A stretch of 64,000 bases of DNA from Streptacidiphilus pinicola (GTDB lineage Bacteria > Actinomycetota > Actinomycetes > Streptomycetales > Streptomycetaceae), in the NCBI RefSeq assembly GCF_003258295.1, contig NZ_QKYN01000082.1, positions 1-64,000 of the forward strand, given 5' to 3'. Below the pieces are notes generated by a model. It was given only the letters and a program-made list of their open reading frames with translations, was not told the origin of the DNA and ran no database searches. Below, one piece after another: positions 27,137-35,675 of the stretch. Both the position numbers and the translations under genes were made by a program. How positions within the stretch are numbered: position 1 is the stretch's first letter; every line of letters starts with the position of its first letter.

Positions 27137-28420
27137 ATGCCCTCGCCCGAGCCGCTGCCCGAGCCGCTGCCCGACCCGCAGCTCGACCCGCTGCCCGCGC
27201 CGCTGCGCCGCCTCCCGTCCGCGGTCGTCGCGATCGGCTCGGACGCGCTGATCGCGCTGATCCAGACCTGCCTGGCGCTGCTCGGCGGGCTGACCGCGAC
27301 GCCGAACCAGTGGCGCCCCTTCGATCTCACCGCCGTCGCGCTGACCTGCGTGATCAACCTGCTCGCGGTGGTCCGGCGGCGGCTGCCGCTGGGCCTGCTG
27401 CTGATCTGTGGCGGGCTCTGGGCCTGGTACATCGCGCTCGGGTACTGGCCGGTCGTCAACAGCCTGGCGCCGATGCTCGCCTTCTACACCGTGGCCTCGC
27501 GTCGGCCGGCCCGCGTCACGGCCGGCGCCTGGGCGGCGATGGCCGCCGTCTGGGTCTTCGGCGGCCTGCGCACGCACGACTCCTCGATGGTCTCCGTCGT
27601 GGCGCAGGCCGTCGCCTTCCCGGCGATCCTGTGGCGGTTCGGCGCCTCCGCCCGGCTGGTCAACCTGCGCAACCGCCAACTGGCCGAGGCGGCACAGCGC
27701 TTGCGTGAGGAACAGCGGGACCGGCTGCGGCGCGCCGCGATGCTGGAGCGCACCCGGATAGCCCGCGAGCTGCACGACCTGGTCGCGCACCACCTCTCCG
27801 TGGTCTGCGTCCAGGCCGGGCTGGCCCGCTACGTGCTGCCGAGCGACCGGGAGACGGCGGAGCGGGCGCTCGACACCACCGTCGCCACCGCGGGGGAGGC
27901 GCTGGAGGAGATGCGCCGGCTGCTCGGCCTGCTGCGCACCGACCCGGCCGACGCCGACCCCGCCGACGCCGAGCCGGCCCCGGACGGTCCCTCGCCCGGC
28001 CTGGCCCAGCTGCCCGCGCTGCTGGAGCGGGTGCGCGGCGCGGGGGTCGAGGTCGCCCTGGAGCGCCGGGGCGAGGCCGTAGCGCTGCCGCCCGGTCCGG
28101 ACCTGTGCGCGTACCGGATCGTCCAGGAGAGCCTGACCAACATCATCAAGCACGCCCCGGGCGCGACGGCGCAGGTGACCCTCGACTACCGGCGCGGCGG
28201 CGTCCTGCACGGCGCCGTGCGCGACTCGGGCCGCGGCGCGGGGCCCGCCGTGCCGGAGGTCCACCGGGCGGTGGCGGGCGGCGGCGGCAAGGGCCTGCTC
28301 GGCATGCGGGAGCGGGCCGAGCTGTACGGCGGCGCGCTCACGGCGGGCCCGCTCGCCGGGGGCGGCTTCGAGATCGCCTTCGAGCTCCCCCTTCCCGGCA
28401 CTACCATGACGGAGCACTGA
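27137..28420 (+). CDS. NarL-partner sensor histidine kinase (HisKA_3 type)
   Basis: A 427-residue membrane kinase. After a Pro-rich start it has four to five hydrophobic helices (about 33-175), then a HisKA_3 dimerisation domain with R-E-L-H-D-L-V-A-H-H (phospho-His near 212), a low-complexity Asp/Ala/Pro linker (about 272-290) and an ATPase domain with Q-E-S-L-T-N-I-I-K-H-A (N box) and G-L-L-G-M-R-E-R near 394. There is no extracellular sensing domain, so it is of the intramembrane-sensing type. The ATG at 27137 fits a leaderless transcript; GTGs at 27119 and 27128 are alternatives. The cognate regulator follows after 19 bases. Confidence 0.9.
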   Translation: MPSPEPLPEPLPDPQLDPLPAPLRRLPSAVVAIGSDALIALIQTCLALLGGLTATPNQWRPFDLTAVALTCVINLLAVVRRRLPLGLLLICGGLWAWYIALGYWPVVNSLAPMLAFYTVASRRPARVTAGAWAAMAAVWVFGGLRTHDSSMVSVVAQAVAFPAILWRFGASARLVNLRNRQLAEAAQRLREEQRDRLRRAAMLERTRIARELHDLVAHHLSVVCVQAGLARYVLPSDRETAERALDTTVATAGEALEEMRRLLGLLRTDPADADPADAEPAPDGPSPGLAQLPALLERVRGAGVEVALERRGEAVALPPGPDLCAYRIVQESLTNIIKHAPGATAQVTLDYRRGGVLHGAVRDSGRGAGPAVPEVHRAVAGGGGKGLLGMRERAELYGGALTAGPLAGGGFEIAFELPLPGTTMTEH

Positions 28421-28439
28421 CAGGGTCGGGGGAGGCTCC

Positions 28440-29108
28440 ATGACGAGTGTGCTGGTGGCGGACGACCAGGTGCTGATCCGCGCCGGCCTGGCCGCCCTGT
28501 TGCGCGCGGCGCCGGGGCTCGACGTCGTCGGCGAGGCGGAGGACGGCGAGGCGGCCGTCGAACTGGCCTGGGCCACCCGTCCGGACATCGTCCTCATGGA
28601 CGTGCGGATGCCCCGCCTGGACGGCATCGCCGCCACCCGCCGCCTGCTCGCGCCGGACTCCCCGCACCGGCCCAAGGTGCTCATCCTGACCACGTTCGAC
28701 CTGGACGAGTACGTCTACAAGGCGATCCAGGCCGGCGCCAGCGGCTTCCTGCTCAAGGACACCGGACCGGACCGGCTGCTCGCCGGGATCTCCACCGTGG
28801 CGCACGGCGACACGTTGCTCGCCCCGAACATCACCCGGCGGCTGATCGAGGCGTTCGCCCCAGAGCAGGTGCGTCCGGAGCCGCAGCAGAGCCGCGACCT
28901 GGAGCTGCTCACCGGCCGGGAGAACCAGGTGCTGCGGCTGGTCGCCAAGGGGCTGGACAACCAGGACATCGCCCAGCGCCTGCACGTCAGCCAGGCCACC
29001 GTGAAGACCCACCTCAACCGGGCGATGACCAAGCTGGGCCTGAGCAGCCGGGCCCAGGCCGTGGTGCACGCCTACGAACACGGGCTGGTCGTGCCGAGCG
29101 TCGGCTGA
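28440..29108 (+). CDS. NarL/FixJ family response regulator
   Basis: A 222-residue regulator. The receiver domain has the D-D-Q acidic pair near 9-10, the phospho-acceptor in L-M-D-V-R-M-P (about Asp55) and the conserved Lys in L-L-K-D-T. The C-terminal LuxR-type helix-turn-helix (about 155-210) starts T-G-R-E-N-Q-V-L. The ATG at 28440 has GGGGGAGG six bases upstream. It forms a two-component pair with the kinase 19 bases upstream. The target genes are unknown; clpB upstream has its own regulation and terminator. Confidence 0.93.
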   Translation: MTSVLVADDQVLIRAGLAALLRAAPGLDVVGEAEDGEAAVELAWATRPDIVLMDVRMPRLDGIAATRRLLAPDSPHRPKVLILTTFDLDEYVYKAIQAGASGFLLKDTGPDRLLAGISTVAHGDTLLAPNITRRLIEAFAPEQVRPEPQQSRDLELLTGRENQVLRLVAKGLDNQDIAQRLHVSQATVKTHLNRAMTKLGLSSRAQAVVHAYEHGLVVPSVG

Positions 29109-29136
29109 CCCCCGCGGCCCCGCGGCCCCGCGGTCC

Positions 29137-29173
29137 GTGCGTCGGCCGGCCCCCCGTGGGTCGGCCGACGCAC
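29137..29173. terminator. Bidirectional hairpin terminator
   Basis: A perfect 12-bp stem (GTGCGTCGGCCG with its complement) with a 13-base loop between the convergent response-regulator and transpeptidase-like genes. CCCCGCGG is repeated just before it. Confidence 0.8.
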
Positions 29174-29180
29174 CGGGCGG

Positions 29181-30086
29181 CTACTGCGTGACCAGCACCA
29201 GGTTGCGGTAGAAGTGCGTGCCGTAGCCCGGCCCGCCGTGCGCCCGGCTGTACCGGTCGGCTGTGAGGATGTCCGACGGCGACAGGTGGATGCACCCGTT
29301 GGAGTGGTACGGGTTCGGCGCGTGGGCCCACGAGGACGGCGTCTTCGAGTGGATGAAGAGGGCCGAGCGCGTCACCGTGCCCCGGCTGCACGCCTTGTCG
29401 CTGAGCTCCCAGTTCATCGTCGGGATGATCGAGCTCCAGTAGGTGCTGTGCTCGTAGCCGTTGTACCAGCCGTTGGGCAGCCAGCCGTTGTTGCTGTAGC
29501 AGTCGTTCTCCGAGCCCATGCCGGAGCCGGCCCGCCAGGTCTCGGAGCCGACCAGCGGCGTCCCGCCGTTGTTCCTGGCCCAGAACCAGGTCATCCGCGA
29601 GTCGGACGGGTCGCTCGCGTTCTTGTCGAAGACGAAGTAGCCCGACCCCACGGCGTGCCATTCGGTCCAGTTCCCGCTCGGGCCGCGGTCCCGGGCCCAG
29701 GCCTTCCCGTCGGAGCCGATGGAGACCGTGCTGAACGCGGCCCCGTCGTACTGCCGCACGGTGACCCAGCTGTCCAGCACGCCGCCCATGGACTGCCAGC
29801 CGGAGCCGTGGTGGTACTTGTAGATCCACTGTGTGTACATCTGGTGGTTCGTGCCGACCACGAAGACCTGCCGTTCCCCGTTCGGCAGGTTCACCCAGGT
29901 CTCGCCGTTGCCGTAGGCGCCGCCGCAGAAGTAGCGGCCGCCCCAGGTCGGGTCGGAGCAGACCGATGCCGGTGCCTTGGCCCCCGTGGGGGCGGCCGAC
30001 GCCGACTCGGCCGCGGCGGTGGTTCCCGCCGCGAGCGCAAGCAGCGCGGTCGCGCCGACGGCCAGGCGGTTCAGGAGCTTCCTCAC
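29181..30086 (-). CDS. Secreted L,D-transpeptidase-like protein with altered active-site motif
   Basis: A 301-residue exported protein. The GTG start at 30086 has GGAAGGA upstream; the signal peptide ends near ASA (about 31). The N-terminal part (about 40-180) is Trp/Gly-rich and may be a sugar-binding beta-propeller-like domain. The C-terminal part carries I-H-S-K-T-P and, 18 residues later, S-N-G-C-I-H-L-S. This is the YkuD transpeptidase layout (His, then S-H-G-C), but the His before Gly-Cys is Asn. The catalytic Cys (about 264) and the first His (about 245) remain. It may crosslink peptidoglycan or have diverged to another cysteine-based reaction. Confidence 0.72.
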   Translation of the reverse strand: MRKLLNRLAVGATALLALAAGTTAAAESASAAPTGAKAPASVCSDPTWGGRYFCGGAYGNGETWVNLPNGERQVFVVGTNHQMYTQWIYKYHHGSGWQSMGGVLDSWVTVRQYDGAAFSTVSIGSDGKAWARDRGPSGNWTEWHAVGSGYFVFDKNASDPSDSRMTWFWARNNGGTPLVGSETWRAGSGMGSENDCYSNNGWLPNGWYNGYEHSTYWSSIIPTMNWELSDKACSRGTVTRSALFIHSKTPSSWAHAPNPYHSNGCIHLSPSDILTADRYSRAHGGPGYGTHFYRNLVLVTQ

Positions 30087-30128
30087 GATTCGTCCTTCCT
30101 CTGCTGTGTTTGCGGTGGTTCCGTGTGA

Positions 30129-30157
30129 GCAGTAGGAAGCATGGCCGTGAGCGCCAA
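30129..30157 (-). promoter_or_regulatory. Candidate promoter of the transpeptidase-like gene
   Basis: On the minus strand TTGGCG (30157-30152) and TACTGC (30134-30129) are separated by 17 bases and lie about 45 bases upstream of the GTG. Confidence 0.4.
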
Positions 30158-30370
30158 CTCGCCACATCGGGTGGGCGGTTGAATTGGATCCTGCACCGGC
30201 GGCGGTAGCGGGGGTAAACCTGGGCGGCAGTGGCCCGGCCGGCAAGGAGCGGTCGGCGGGGGCTGCCGCGCCCATGTCCATCTGGTGGAGTAGGGGGACA
30301 CTGGGCTTGGCGCCCCGGAGTGAGGCAGGATGAGAGAGGCAAGCCGTAATCCCCGAAGGGAACACCTGTC

Positions 30371-30913
30371 GTGACCATCGACCCGTCCGCCATCCCCAAC
30401 TTCGGCGGGCAGCCTCAGCAGCCGTCGACGCCGCAGGGTCCGCCGCCGGTGATCATCCCGGACCCGGAGCTGGTCAAGCAGCTGCTCGACCAGATGCAGC
30501 TGAAGCACGGCGAGGACGCCGAGGGCGACGTCGTCGCGCCCTGGGAGGAGTTCCAGGTCTACTTCATGTTCCGCGGCGAGCAGAAGGAGCTCTTCGCGGT
30601 CCGTGCCTTCTACGCGTACGCCCACGAGCTGGCGGCCAAGCCCGCGCTGCTCGAGGCGCTGGACGAGTGGAACCGCGAGACCCTGTGGCCCAAGGTCTAC
30701 ACCCAGACCACCGACGAGGGTGAGCTGCGCGTCGTCGGCGAGACGCAGATGATCGTCGGCATGGGTGTGAACATCAACTACTTCGCGGCCATGGTCGTGA
30801 ACTGGGTCCAGGCCTGCGTCACCTTCAACCAGTGGATGAACGAGCGCCTCGGCCTGGTCAAGGACGTGGACGACAAGCCCGGCGAGGCCGACGGCGACTC
30901 CGCCGAGTCCTAA
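30371..30913 (+). CDS. YbjN domain protein
   Basis: A 180-residue cytoplasmic protein with a Pro/Gln-rich start (about 12-30) and an alpha-beta YbjN domain resembling type III secretion chaperones: alternating strands F-Q-V-Y-F-M-F-R-G and L-F-A-V-R-A-F-Y-A, helix, then G-E-L-R-V-V-G-E-T-Q-M-I-V. In enterobacteria YbjN affects motility and stress responses; in actinobacteria its role is unknown and it is usually a stand-alone gene. The start is the GTG at 30371, with GAAGGGAA about ten bases upstream. It is divergent from the transpeptidase-like gene. Confidence 0.8.
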   Translation: MTIDPSAIPNFGGQPQQPSTPQGPPPVIIPDPELVKQLLDQMQLKHGEDAEGDVVAPWEEFQVYFMFRGEQKELFAVRAFYAYAHELAAKPALLEALDEWNRETLWPKVYTQTTDEGELRVVGETQMIVGMGVNINYFAAMVVNWVQACVTFNQWMNERLGLVKDVDDKPGEADGDSAES

Positions 30914-31024
30914 TCTTGACCCTTGCTTTACATGACGCCTGCAACCGCTTGCGTAGGGTTCGGTCTCTCTGGACATGTTGAAAACATCCAGTGATGGCGA
31001 AGTGACGCGAGCGGAGCAGGTGGC

Positions 31025-32065
31025 GTGGGGCGCGTGGGGCGGATCAGGCGGGGCCGTATCAAGAGCGGCATAGGAATAGCACTGCTGGCGGGCGCGGTCG
31101 CGTTCGGTGCCAGCGGTTGCGGGGGCACCGCCTCCGCGACGTCGGCCAAGGGGACCCCCTCCGCGCTCGCGAGCGGCAGCGGCAGCCCGTCGGGCGGCGC
31201 GAGCACGAAGGCCAGCCCGTCGGCGAGCCCCTCACCCACCCACCCGGCCGGTCCGCCGGTGCTGCTGGACTCGATGTACCCCGTCGACGGCGAGACCGTC
31301 GGCGTGGCGCAGCCGATATCCATCGTCTTCACCCACTCCGTCGACCCCTCCGCCCGCAAGGCCGTCGAGCAGGCGCTGAAGGTCACCACCTCGGTCCCGA
31401 TGACCGGCGCGTGGCACTGGTTCAGCAGCCGCCGGGTCGACTGGCGCCCGCAGAACTACTGGCCGTCCGGCACCAAGGTCTCGATCGACGCGGACCTGAA
31501 CAACGTCGGTGACGGAAACGGCCGCTGGGGCACGCACAACTACCACCACAGCTTCACCGTCGGCGCCGACATCGAGTCCACGGTCAACGTCCCCGGCCAC
31601 TCGATGAAGGTCTACAAGAACGGCTCGTTGATCAGGACCATGCCGATCGACGCCGGCAGCCCGGACTTCCCCTCCTGGGACGGCACCATGGCCGTCCTGG
31701 ACAAGGAGCCCACCGTCCGGATGACCTCCTGCAGCGTCGGCATCGACTGCACCAAGGGCACGCCCAACTACTACGACCTGACGCTGCCCTGGGACGTGCA
31801 CCTCACGGACTCCGGCACCTACGTGCACTACTCCACGGGCGACCCGGACCCGGGCCACAGCTACGGCTCGCACGGCTGCGTGCACCTGTCCTGGGACGAC
31901 TCGAAGTGGTTCTTCAACCTCACCCAGCCCGGTGACCCGGTCACCATCACCGGCTCGCCGCGCGGCAAGGTCGCGGGCGACAACGGCTACGCGGCGTTCA
32001 CGCTGAGCTGGTCCGACTGGCTGTCGGCGAGCTCCGCGGGCGCTCAGCCGACGACGGTCGGCTGA
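31025..32065 (+). CDS. Lipoprotein L,D-transpeptidase (Ig + YkuD domains)
   Basis: A 346-residue protein that would make 3-3 crosslinks in peptidoglycan. The N-terminus is basic then hydrophobic with lipobox G-A-S-G-C near 32, followed by a Ser/Gly/Pro linker to about 78. An Ig-like domain (about 80-180) with V-D-W-R-P-Q-N-Y-W precedes the YkuD domain, whose active site Y-G-S-H-G-C-V-H-L-S keeps the canonical SHGC. This is the actinobacterial LdtMt2-like layout. The GTG at 31025 has GGAG eight bases upstream. A very strong terminator follows. Confidence 0.92.
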   Translation: MGRVGRIRRGRIKSGIGIALLAGAVAFGASGCGGTASATSAKGTPSALASGSGSPSGGASTKASPSASPSPTHPAGPPVLLDSMYPVDGETVGVAQPISIVFTHSVDPSARKAVEQALKVTTSVPMTGAWHWFSSRRVDWRPQNYWPSGTKVSIDADLNNVGDGNGRWGTHNYHHSFTVGADIESTVNVPGHSMKVYKNGSLIRTMPIDAGSPDFPSWDGTMAVLDKEPTVRMTSCSVGIDCTKGTPNYYDLTLPWDVHLTDSGTYVHYSTGDPDPGHSYGSHGCVHLSWDDSKWFFNLTQPGDPVTITGSPRGKVAGDNGYAAFTLSWSDWLSASSAGAQPTTVG

Positions 32066-32081
32066 GCCGCAGACTCCAGTG

Positions 32082-32117
32082 AGGAGCCCGAGGTCCCTGC
32101 CGGGACCTCGGGCTCCT
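32082..32117 (+). terminator. Hairpin terminator after the L,D-transpeptidase
   Basis: A perfect 16-bp stem (AGGAGCCCGAGGTCCC with its complement) with the loop TGCC. Confidence 0.92.
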
Positions 32118-32273
32118 GCCGTTGCGGGGTCGGCTGAGCCGGTGGACGCCACGATCGTGGGGGATGCGATGCTGTCCTTCTCCCGCCGTACACCCGAGGC
32201 CGCGTGAACGGGCCTTCGGCGTGCGTGGGCACCCCCACCTGCCACCCCTCCGGCTCCGAAGAGGCGTTCCACC

Positions 32274-33023
32274 ATGACCACGCACCCCCGTCGCGCCCTC
32301 GCCGCAGCCCTCTGTGCCGGCACGGCCCTGGCCCTGACGGCCTGTTCGTCCCCCGGCGGGACCACCGTGAACGCGGGCTCGACCTCCTCGGCCGTCGCGT
32401 CGCCCTCCCCCTCCTCCGCCCCGGCCGACCCGAACGCGGGCCTGCCGAACGGCATCCAGCTCTCCGGCTGGCTGCTGCCCGCGAGCGTGGTCCCGAAGCT
32501 GAAGTCCGACCGCAAGGCCGTGGTGAACTCCGGCGAGGGGTTGGCACAACCGAGTGACAAGGCGGTCGCCAAGACGGAGGCCTGTGACCAGCTGGGCCGC
32601 ACCGACTGGATGGAGGCGGGCGGGGTGGGTCCGTCCGCCGCCGCGGGCAACGACTTCGCCGACCCCGCCGGCAACGAGTTCTACCAGCAGCTGAACGCCT
32701 ACCAGGGCACCCGCGCCGCTCAGGAGTTCGCGGCGCTCAAGAAGGTCTTCACCGAGTGCAGGTCCTTCCCCGCCAAGGTCAGCGGCGGCACTTACACGAT
32801 GCGTGTCAAGCTCAACGCCCTGCCCGGTCTGGGCGACGAGGCGGTCAAGGCGGTCCTCACCTCGCCGGACATCCAGGGCGGGGAGACGCTCGTCGCCATC
32901 CGCTCGGGCCGGCTCCTGGTCACCACGATGTACAACGACCAGAGCAAGACCGGCGCCCAGGCGCTGACGCTGGCTCAGCGGTTGCTCAAGAACGTCCCCC
33001 CGGCCCCGGCCGCCGCCAGCTGA
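32274..33023 (+). CDS. Lipoprotein of unknown function, possibly PknH-sensor-like
   Basis: A 249-residue lipoprotein: signal peptide with lipobox A-L-T-A-C near 24, Ser/Pro linker to about 56, then a mixed alpha-beta domain with two cysteines (about 104 and 162) likely to form a disulfide. The helix F-Y-Q-Q-L-N-A-Y-Q-G-T and the following C-R-S-F strand resemble the PknH extracellular sensor fold, but this is a weak impression. It may bind a small extracellular ligand. The ATG at 32274 has AGAGG upstream. It stands alone between the transpeptidase terminator and the convergent oxidoreductase. Confidence 0.7.
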   Translation: MTTHPRRALAAALCAGTALALTACSSPGGTTVNAGSTSSAVASPSPSSAPADPNAGLPNGIQLSGWLLPASVVPKLKSDRKAVVNSGEGLAQPSDKAVAKTEACDQLGRTDWMEAGGVGPSAAAGNDFADPAGNEFYQQLNAYQGTRAAQEFAALKKVFTECRSFPAKVSGGTYTMRVKLNALPGLGDEAVKAVLTSPDIQGGETLVAIRSGRLLVTTMYNDQSKTGAQALTLAQRLLKNVPPAPAAAS

Positions 33024-33063
33024 TGCTCCGGCGTCCTGCCGTCGTACGGCCTGTGTTGTCGGT

Positions 33064-34041
33064 CTACGGCAGCAGGACCGTCTTCCCCACCGTTTCGCGG
33101 CGCTCGATGGCCCGGTGCGCGGCGCCCGCGTCGGCCAGCGGGAAGGCGGCGCCGACGAACGGGCGCAGCCGGCCGCTCGCCGCGGCCGTGAGGGCCTCGC
33201 GCGTCTGCCGCAGCTGCGTCTCGGGCCCGCGCGGGCCGACCGGCGGGCCCCAGTAGGAGAGCACCTCGACGCCCCGTCCGGCTGCCTCGCCCTCGCCCAG
33301 CTTGGTCCCGGCCCCGCTGGAGAACCCGAAGGTGACGAACCGGCCGCCCGGGCCCAGCAGTTCGAAGGCCTCCCGGCCCACGCTGCCACCGACGCCGTCG
33401 AAGACCACGCTGACCCCGGCGTCGCGCAGCGCCGCCGACCAGCCCGGCGCGCCGTAGTCCACCACGGTGTCGGCGCCGAACTCGCGCGCCAGGGCCAGCT
33501 TGCGCTCGCCGCGGGCCAACCCGATCACCCGGGCCGCGCCCGCCGCGCGGGCGAGCTGGAGCAGCAGCGCCCCGACCGCGCCCGCCGCGGACTCCACCAG
33601 CACCACGTCGTCCGGGCCGATCCCGGCCAGCTCGCCCAGGGCCACCGCGGTGCGGCCGGTCCCCAGCAGCGAGACGGCCTCCGCCGCCCCCAGCGCCGCC
33701 GGGACCGGATGCGCCGCCGCCGTGTCCAGGAGCGCCAGCTCCGCGTAACCGCCCGCCTGCGGGGTCTGCCCGGCGACCCGGCTCCCGAGCAGGGCGCGGT
33801 CCACCCCCGCCCCGACGGCCACCACCTCGCCCGCGACCTCCCGCCCCGGTGTCCACGGCAGCGAGCCGGGCGCGAGCGGCGTCCCGGCCATGGCCCCGGC
33901 GCGCACCTGCGTCTCCACGAACTGCACCCCGGCCGCCGCGACCCGCACCAGCAGCTGGCCCTCCCCGGGCACCGGATCCGGCACCTCCTCCAGCCGCAGC
34001 CGCTCCGGCTCCCCGTACTCCCGCACCACACTCGCCCGCAC
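33064..34041 (-). CDS. Zinc-independent quinone oxidoreductase (MDR family)
   Basis: A 325-residue medium-chain dehydrogenase. It starts with the groES-like fold (A-S-V-V-R-E-Y-G-E-P-E-R-L), contains P-G-R-E-V-A-G-E-V and a Rossmann domain with A-A-G-A-V-G-A-L-L-L-Q-L-A. The structural zinc cysteines of alcohol dehydrogenases are absent, which places it with NADPH:quinone reductases. The substrate is unknown. The GTG start at 34041 has GAGGAG about eight bases upstream. It is divergent from the class I aminotransferase. Confidence 0.87.
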   Translation of the reverse strand: MRASVVREYGEPERLRLEEVPDPVPGEGQLLVRVAAAGVQFVETQVRAGAMAGTPLAPGSLPWTPGREVAGEVVAVGAGVDRALLGSRVAGQTPQAGGYAELALLDTAAAHPVPAALGAAEAVSLLGTGRTAVALGELAGIGPDDVVLVESAAGAVGALLLQLARAAGAARVIGLARGERKLALAREFGADTVVDYGAPGWSAALRDAGVSVVFDGVGGSVGREAFELLGPGGRFVTFGFSSGAGTKLGEGEAAGRGVEVLSYWGPPVGPRGPETQLRQTREALTAAASGRLRPFVGAAFPLADAGAAHRAIERRETVGKTVLLP

Positions 34042-34167
34042 GGCCCGCTCCTCGCCTAGACCGGGTCCGCTCTCGAACCCCTCGCCCCGACGCTAGGCGC
34101 CGCGCCCGCCCACGGCCTCGGTCCACGGTCCTAAGCCGCCTCCTCCTTTCCGCCCGGGCCGACCCCC

Positions 34168-34173
34168 TATGCT
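34168..34173 (+). promoter_or_regulatory. Candidate -10 (TATGCT) for the aminotransferase gene
   Basis: TATGCT is followed by GCGGTC and the ATG at 34180; no ribosome site intervenes. Confidence 0.55.
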
Positions 34174-34179
34174 GCGGTC

Positions 34180-35352
34180 ATGAGCGACAGGCCGCTGCTG
34201 AACCGCCGGTTGGCGGGCATGGGGACGACGATCTTCGCGGAGATGTCCGCGCTGGCCACGGCCACCGGGTCGATCAACCTGGGCCAGGGCTTTCCGGACA
34301 CCGACGGTCCGCGCGAGATCGCGCAGGCCGCGGCGGACGCGGTGCTTGCGGGGCGCGGCAACCAGTACCCGCCGGGGCCGGGGATCCCGGAGCTGCGCGC
34401 CGCCGTCGCCGAGCACCAGCAGCGCTTCCACGGCCTCGAGTTCGACCCGGACACGGAGGTGCTGGTCACCGCCGGGGCCACCGAGGCGATCGCCGCCGCG
34501 ATGCTGGCCCTGCTCGAACCCGGCGACGAGGTGATCGCCTTCGAGCCGTTCTACGACTCCTACGCCGCCTGTATCGCCATGGCGGGCGCCACCCGGGTCC
34601 CTCTGACGCTGCGCGCGCCGTCCTTCCGCCCGGACCTGGACGAGCTGCGTGCGCTGATCACCCCGCGCACCCGGCTGCTGCTGCTCAACTCCCCGCACAA
34701 CCCCACCGGCATGGTGCTCAGCGCGGACGAGCTCGGCACCATCGCCGAGCTCGCCGTCGAGCACGACCTCCTCGTCGTCACGGACGAGGTCTACGAGCAC
34801 CTCGTCTTCGCCCCGGCCGCCCACCGCCCACTCGCCTCCCTGCCGGGCATGCGCGAGCGGACCGTCTCCATCTCCTCGGCCGGCAAGACCTTCTCCTTCA
34901 CCGGCTGGAAGGTCGGCTGGGTCACGGCCACCCCGGAGCTGGTCGCTGCCGTCCGCACCGCCAAGCAGTACCTCACCTACGTCAGCGCCGGCCCGTTCCA
35001 GTACGCGGTCGCGGACGCCCTCCGCCTGCCGGACTCCTACTTCACCACCCTCCGCGCCGACCTCCAACGCAAGCGCGACCTCCTCGACGCCGGCCTGCGC
35101 GCGGCCGGCTTCGAGGTCTTCGAGCCCCAGGGCACCTACTTCATCACCACCGACATCGCCCCCTTCGGCGAGAAGGACGCCTACGCCTTCTGCCGTGCGC
35201 TGCCGGAGCGCTGTGGCGTGGTGGCGATCCCCAACTCCGTCTTCTACGACGACAAGGAGGCGGGCCGCACCCAGGTGCGTTTCACCTTCTGCAAGCAGGA
35301 CTCCGTCCTGCTCGAAGCGGTCGACCGGCTGCGGCGTCTCGCCGAACGCTGA
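34180..35352 (+). CDS. Class I/II pyridoxal-phosphate aminotransferase
   Basis: A 390-residue fold-type I enzyme related to DapC/kynurenine aminotransferases. Seen: G-Q-G-F-P-D near 36-41, Y-P-P-G-P-G, N-S-P-H-N-P-T-G near 169-176, T-D-E-V-Y-E-H and the PLP-lysine segment S-S-A-G-K-T-F-S near 236, then T-G-W-K-V-G-W. In actinobacteria enzymes of this subgroup are often annotated N-succinyldiaminopimelate aminotransferase, but cysteine-S-conjugate and kynurenine activities are also known, so the substrate is open. The start follows a TANNNT hexamer by six bases, so the mRNA is probably leaderless. Confidence 0.9.
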   Translation: MSDRPLLNRRLAGMGTTIFAEMSALATATGSINLGQGFPDTDGPREIAQAAADAVLAGRGNQYPPGPGIPELRAAVAEHQQRFHGLEFDPDTEVLVTAGATEAIAAAMLALLEPGDEVIAFEPFYDSYAACIAMAGATRVPLTLRAPSFRPDLDELRALITPRTRLLLLNSPHNPTGMVLSADELGTIAELAVEHDLLVVTDEVYEHLVFAPAAHRPLASLPGMRERTVSISSAGKTFSFTGWKVGWVTATPELVAAVRTAKQYLTYVSAGPFQYAVADALRLPDSYFTTLRADLQRKRDLLDAGLRAAGFEVFEPQGTYFITTDIAPFGEKDAYAFCRALPERCGVVAIPNSVFYDDKEAGRTQVRFTFCKQDSVLLEAVDRLRRLAER

Positions 35353-35400
35353 CGCCGCCACGAGCCAGGCCCACCCGGGCTGCGCTGCGGTGGTCGTGCG

Positions 35401-35616
35401 TCAGCTTTGTGCGGTGTCGTCGCCCGGCTGCGCGGCAGCCTCGGCCGCGCCTGCCTTCTCACGCATCTTGCGCACCAACTCCGCCTTCTGGTCGGCCGCA
35501 CCCTGGCGGTCGAGGTTGCGGTGCGGACCGTTGTTCTGCCTTTCGGCGCGCGAAAGCCTTTTGCGCTGGCCGCCGCCCATGCCCACGGGGTTGTTGATGT
35601 TCTTGCTGTCGGTCAC
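35401..35616 (-). CDS. Small basic protein, DUF6243-like
   Basis: A 71-residue, very hydrophilic protein: G-M-G-G-G-Q-R-K-R-L-S-R-A-E near 13-26 and a C-terminal helix A-A-D-Q-K-A-E-L-V-R-K-M-R-E-K. I recognise the pattern as the small streptomycete family DUF6243, with no known function. The GTG at 35616 has GGGAGAACCC upstream. It follows the VapC-like gene on the same strand by 59 bases. Its size, charge and lack of cysteines would suit a nucleic-acid or ribosome-associated protein, but this is speculation. Confidence 0.7.
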   Translation of the reverse strand: MTDSKNINNPVGMGGGQRKRLSRAERQNNGPHRNLDRQGAADQKAELVRKMREKAGAAEAAAQPGDDTAQS

Positions 35617-35675
35617 GGGTTCTCCCGGTAATGACGTGAAGTGGTCTACGGACTCAGGTGGGCAAGTATCTGATG

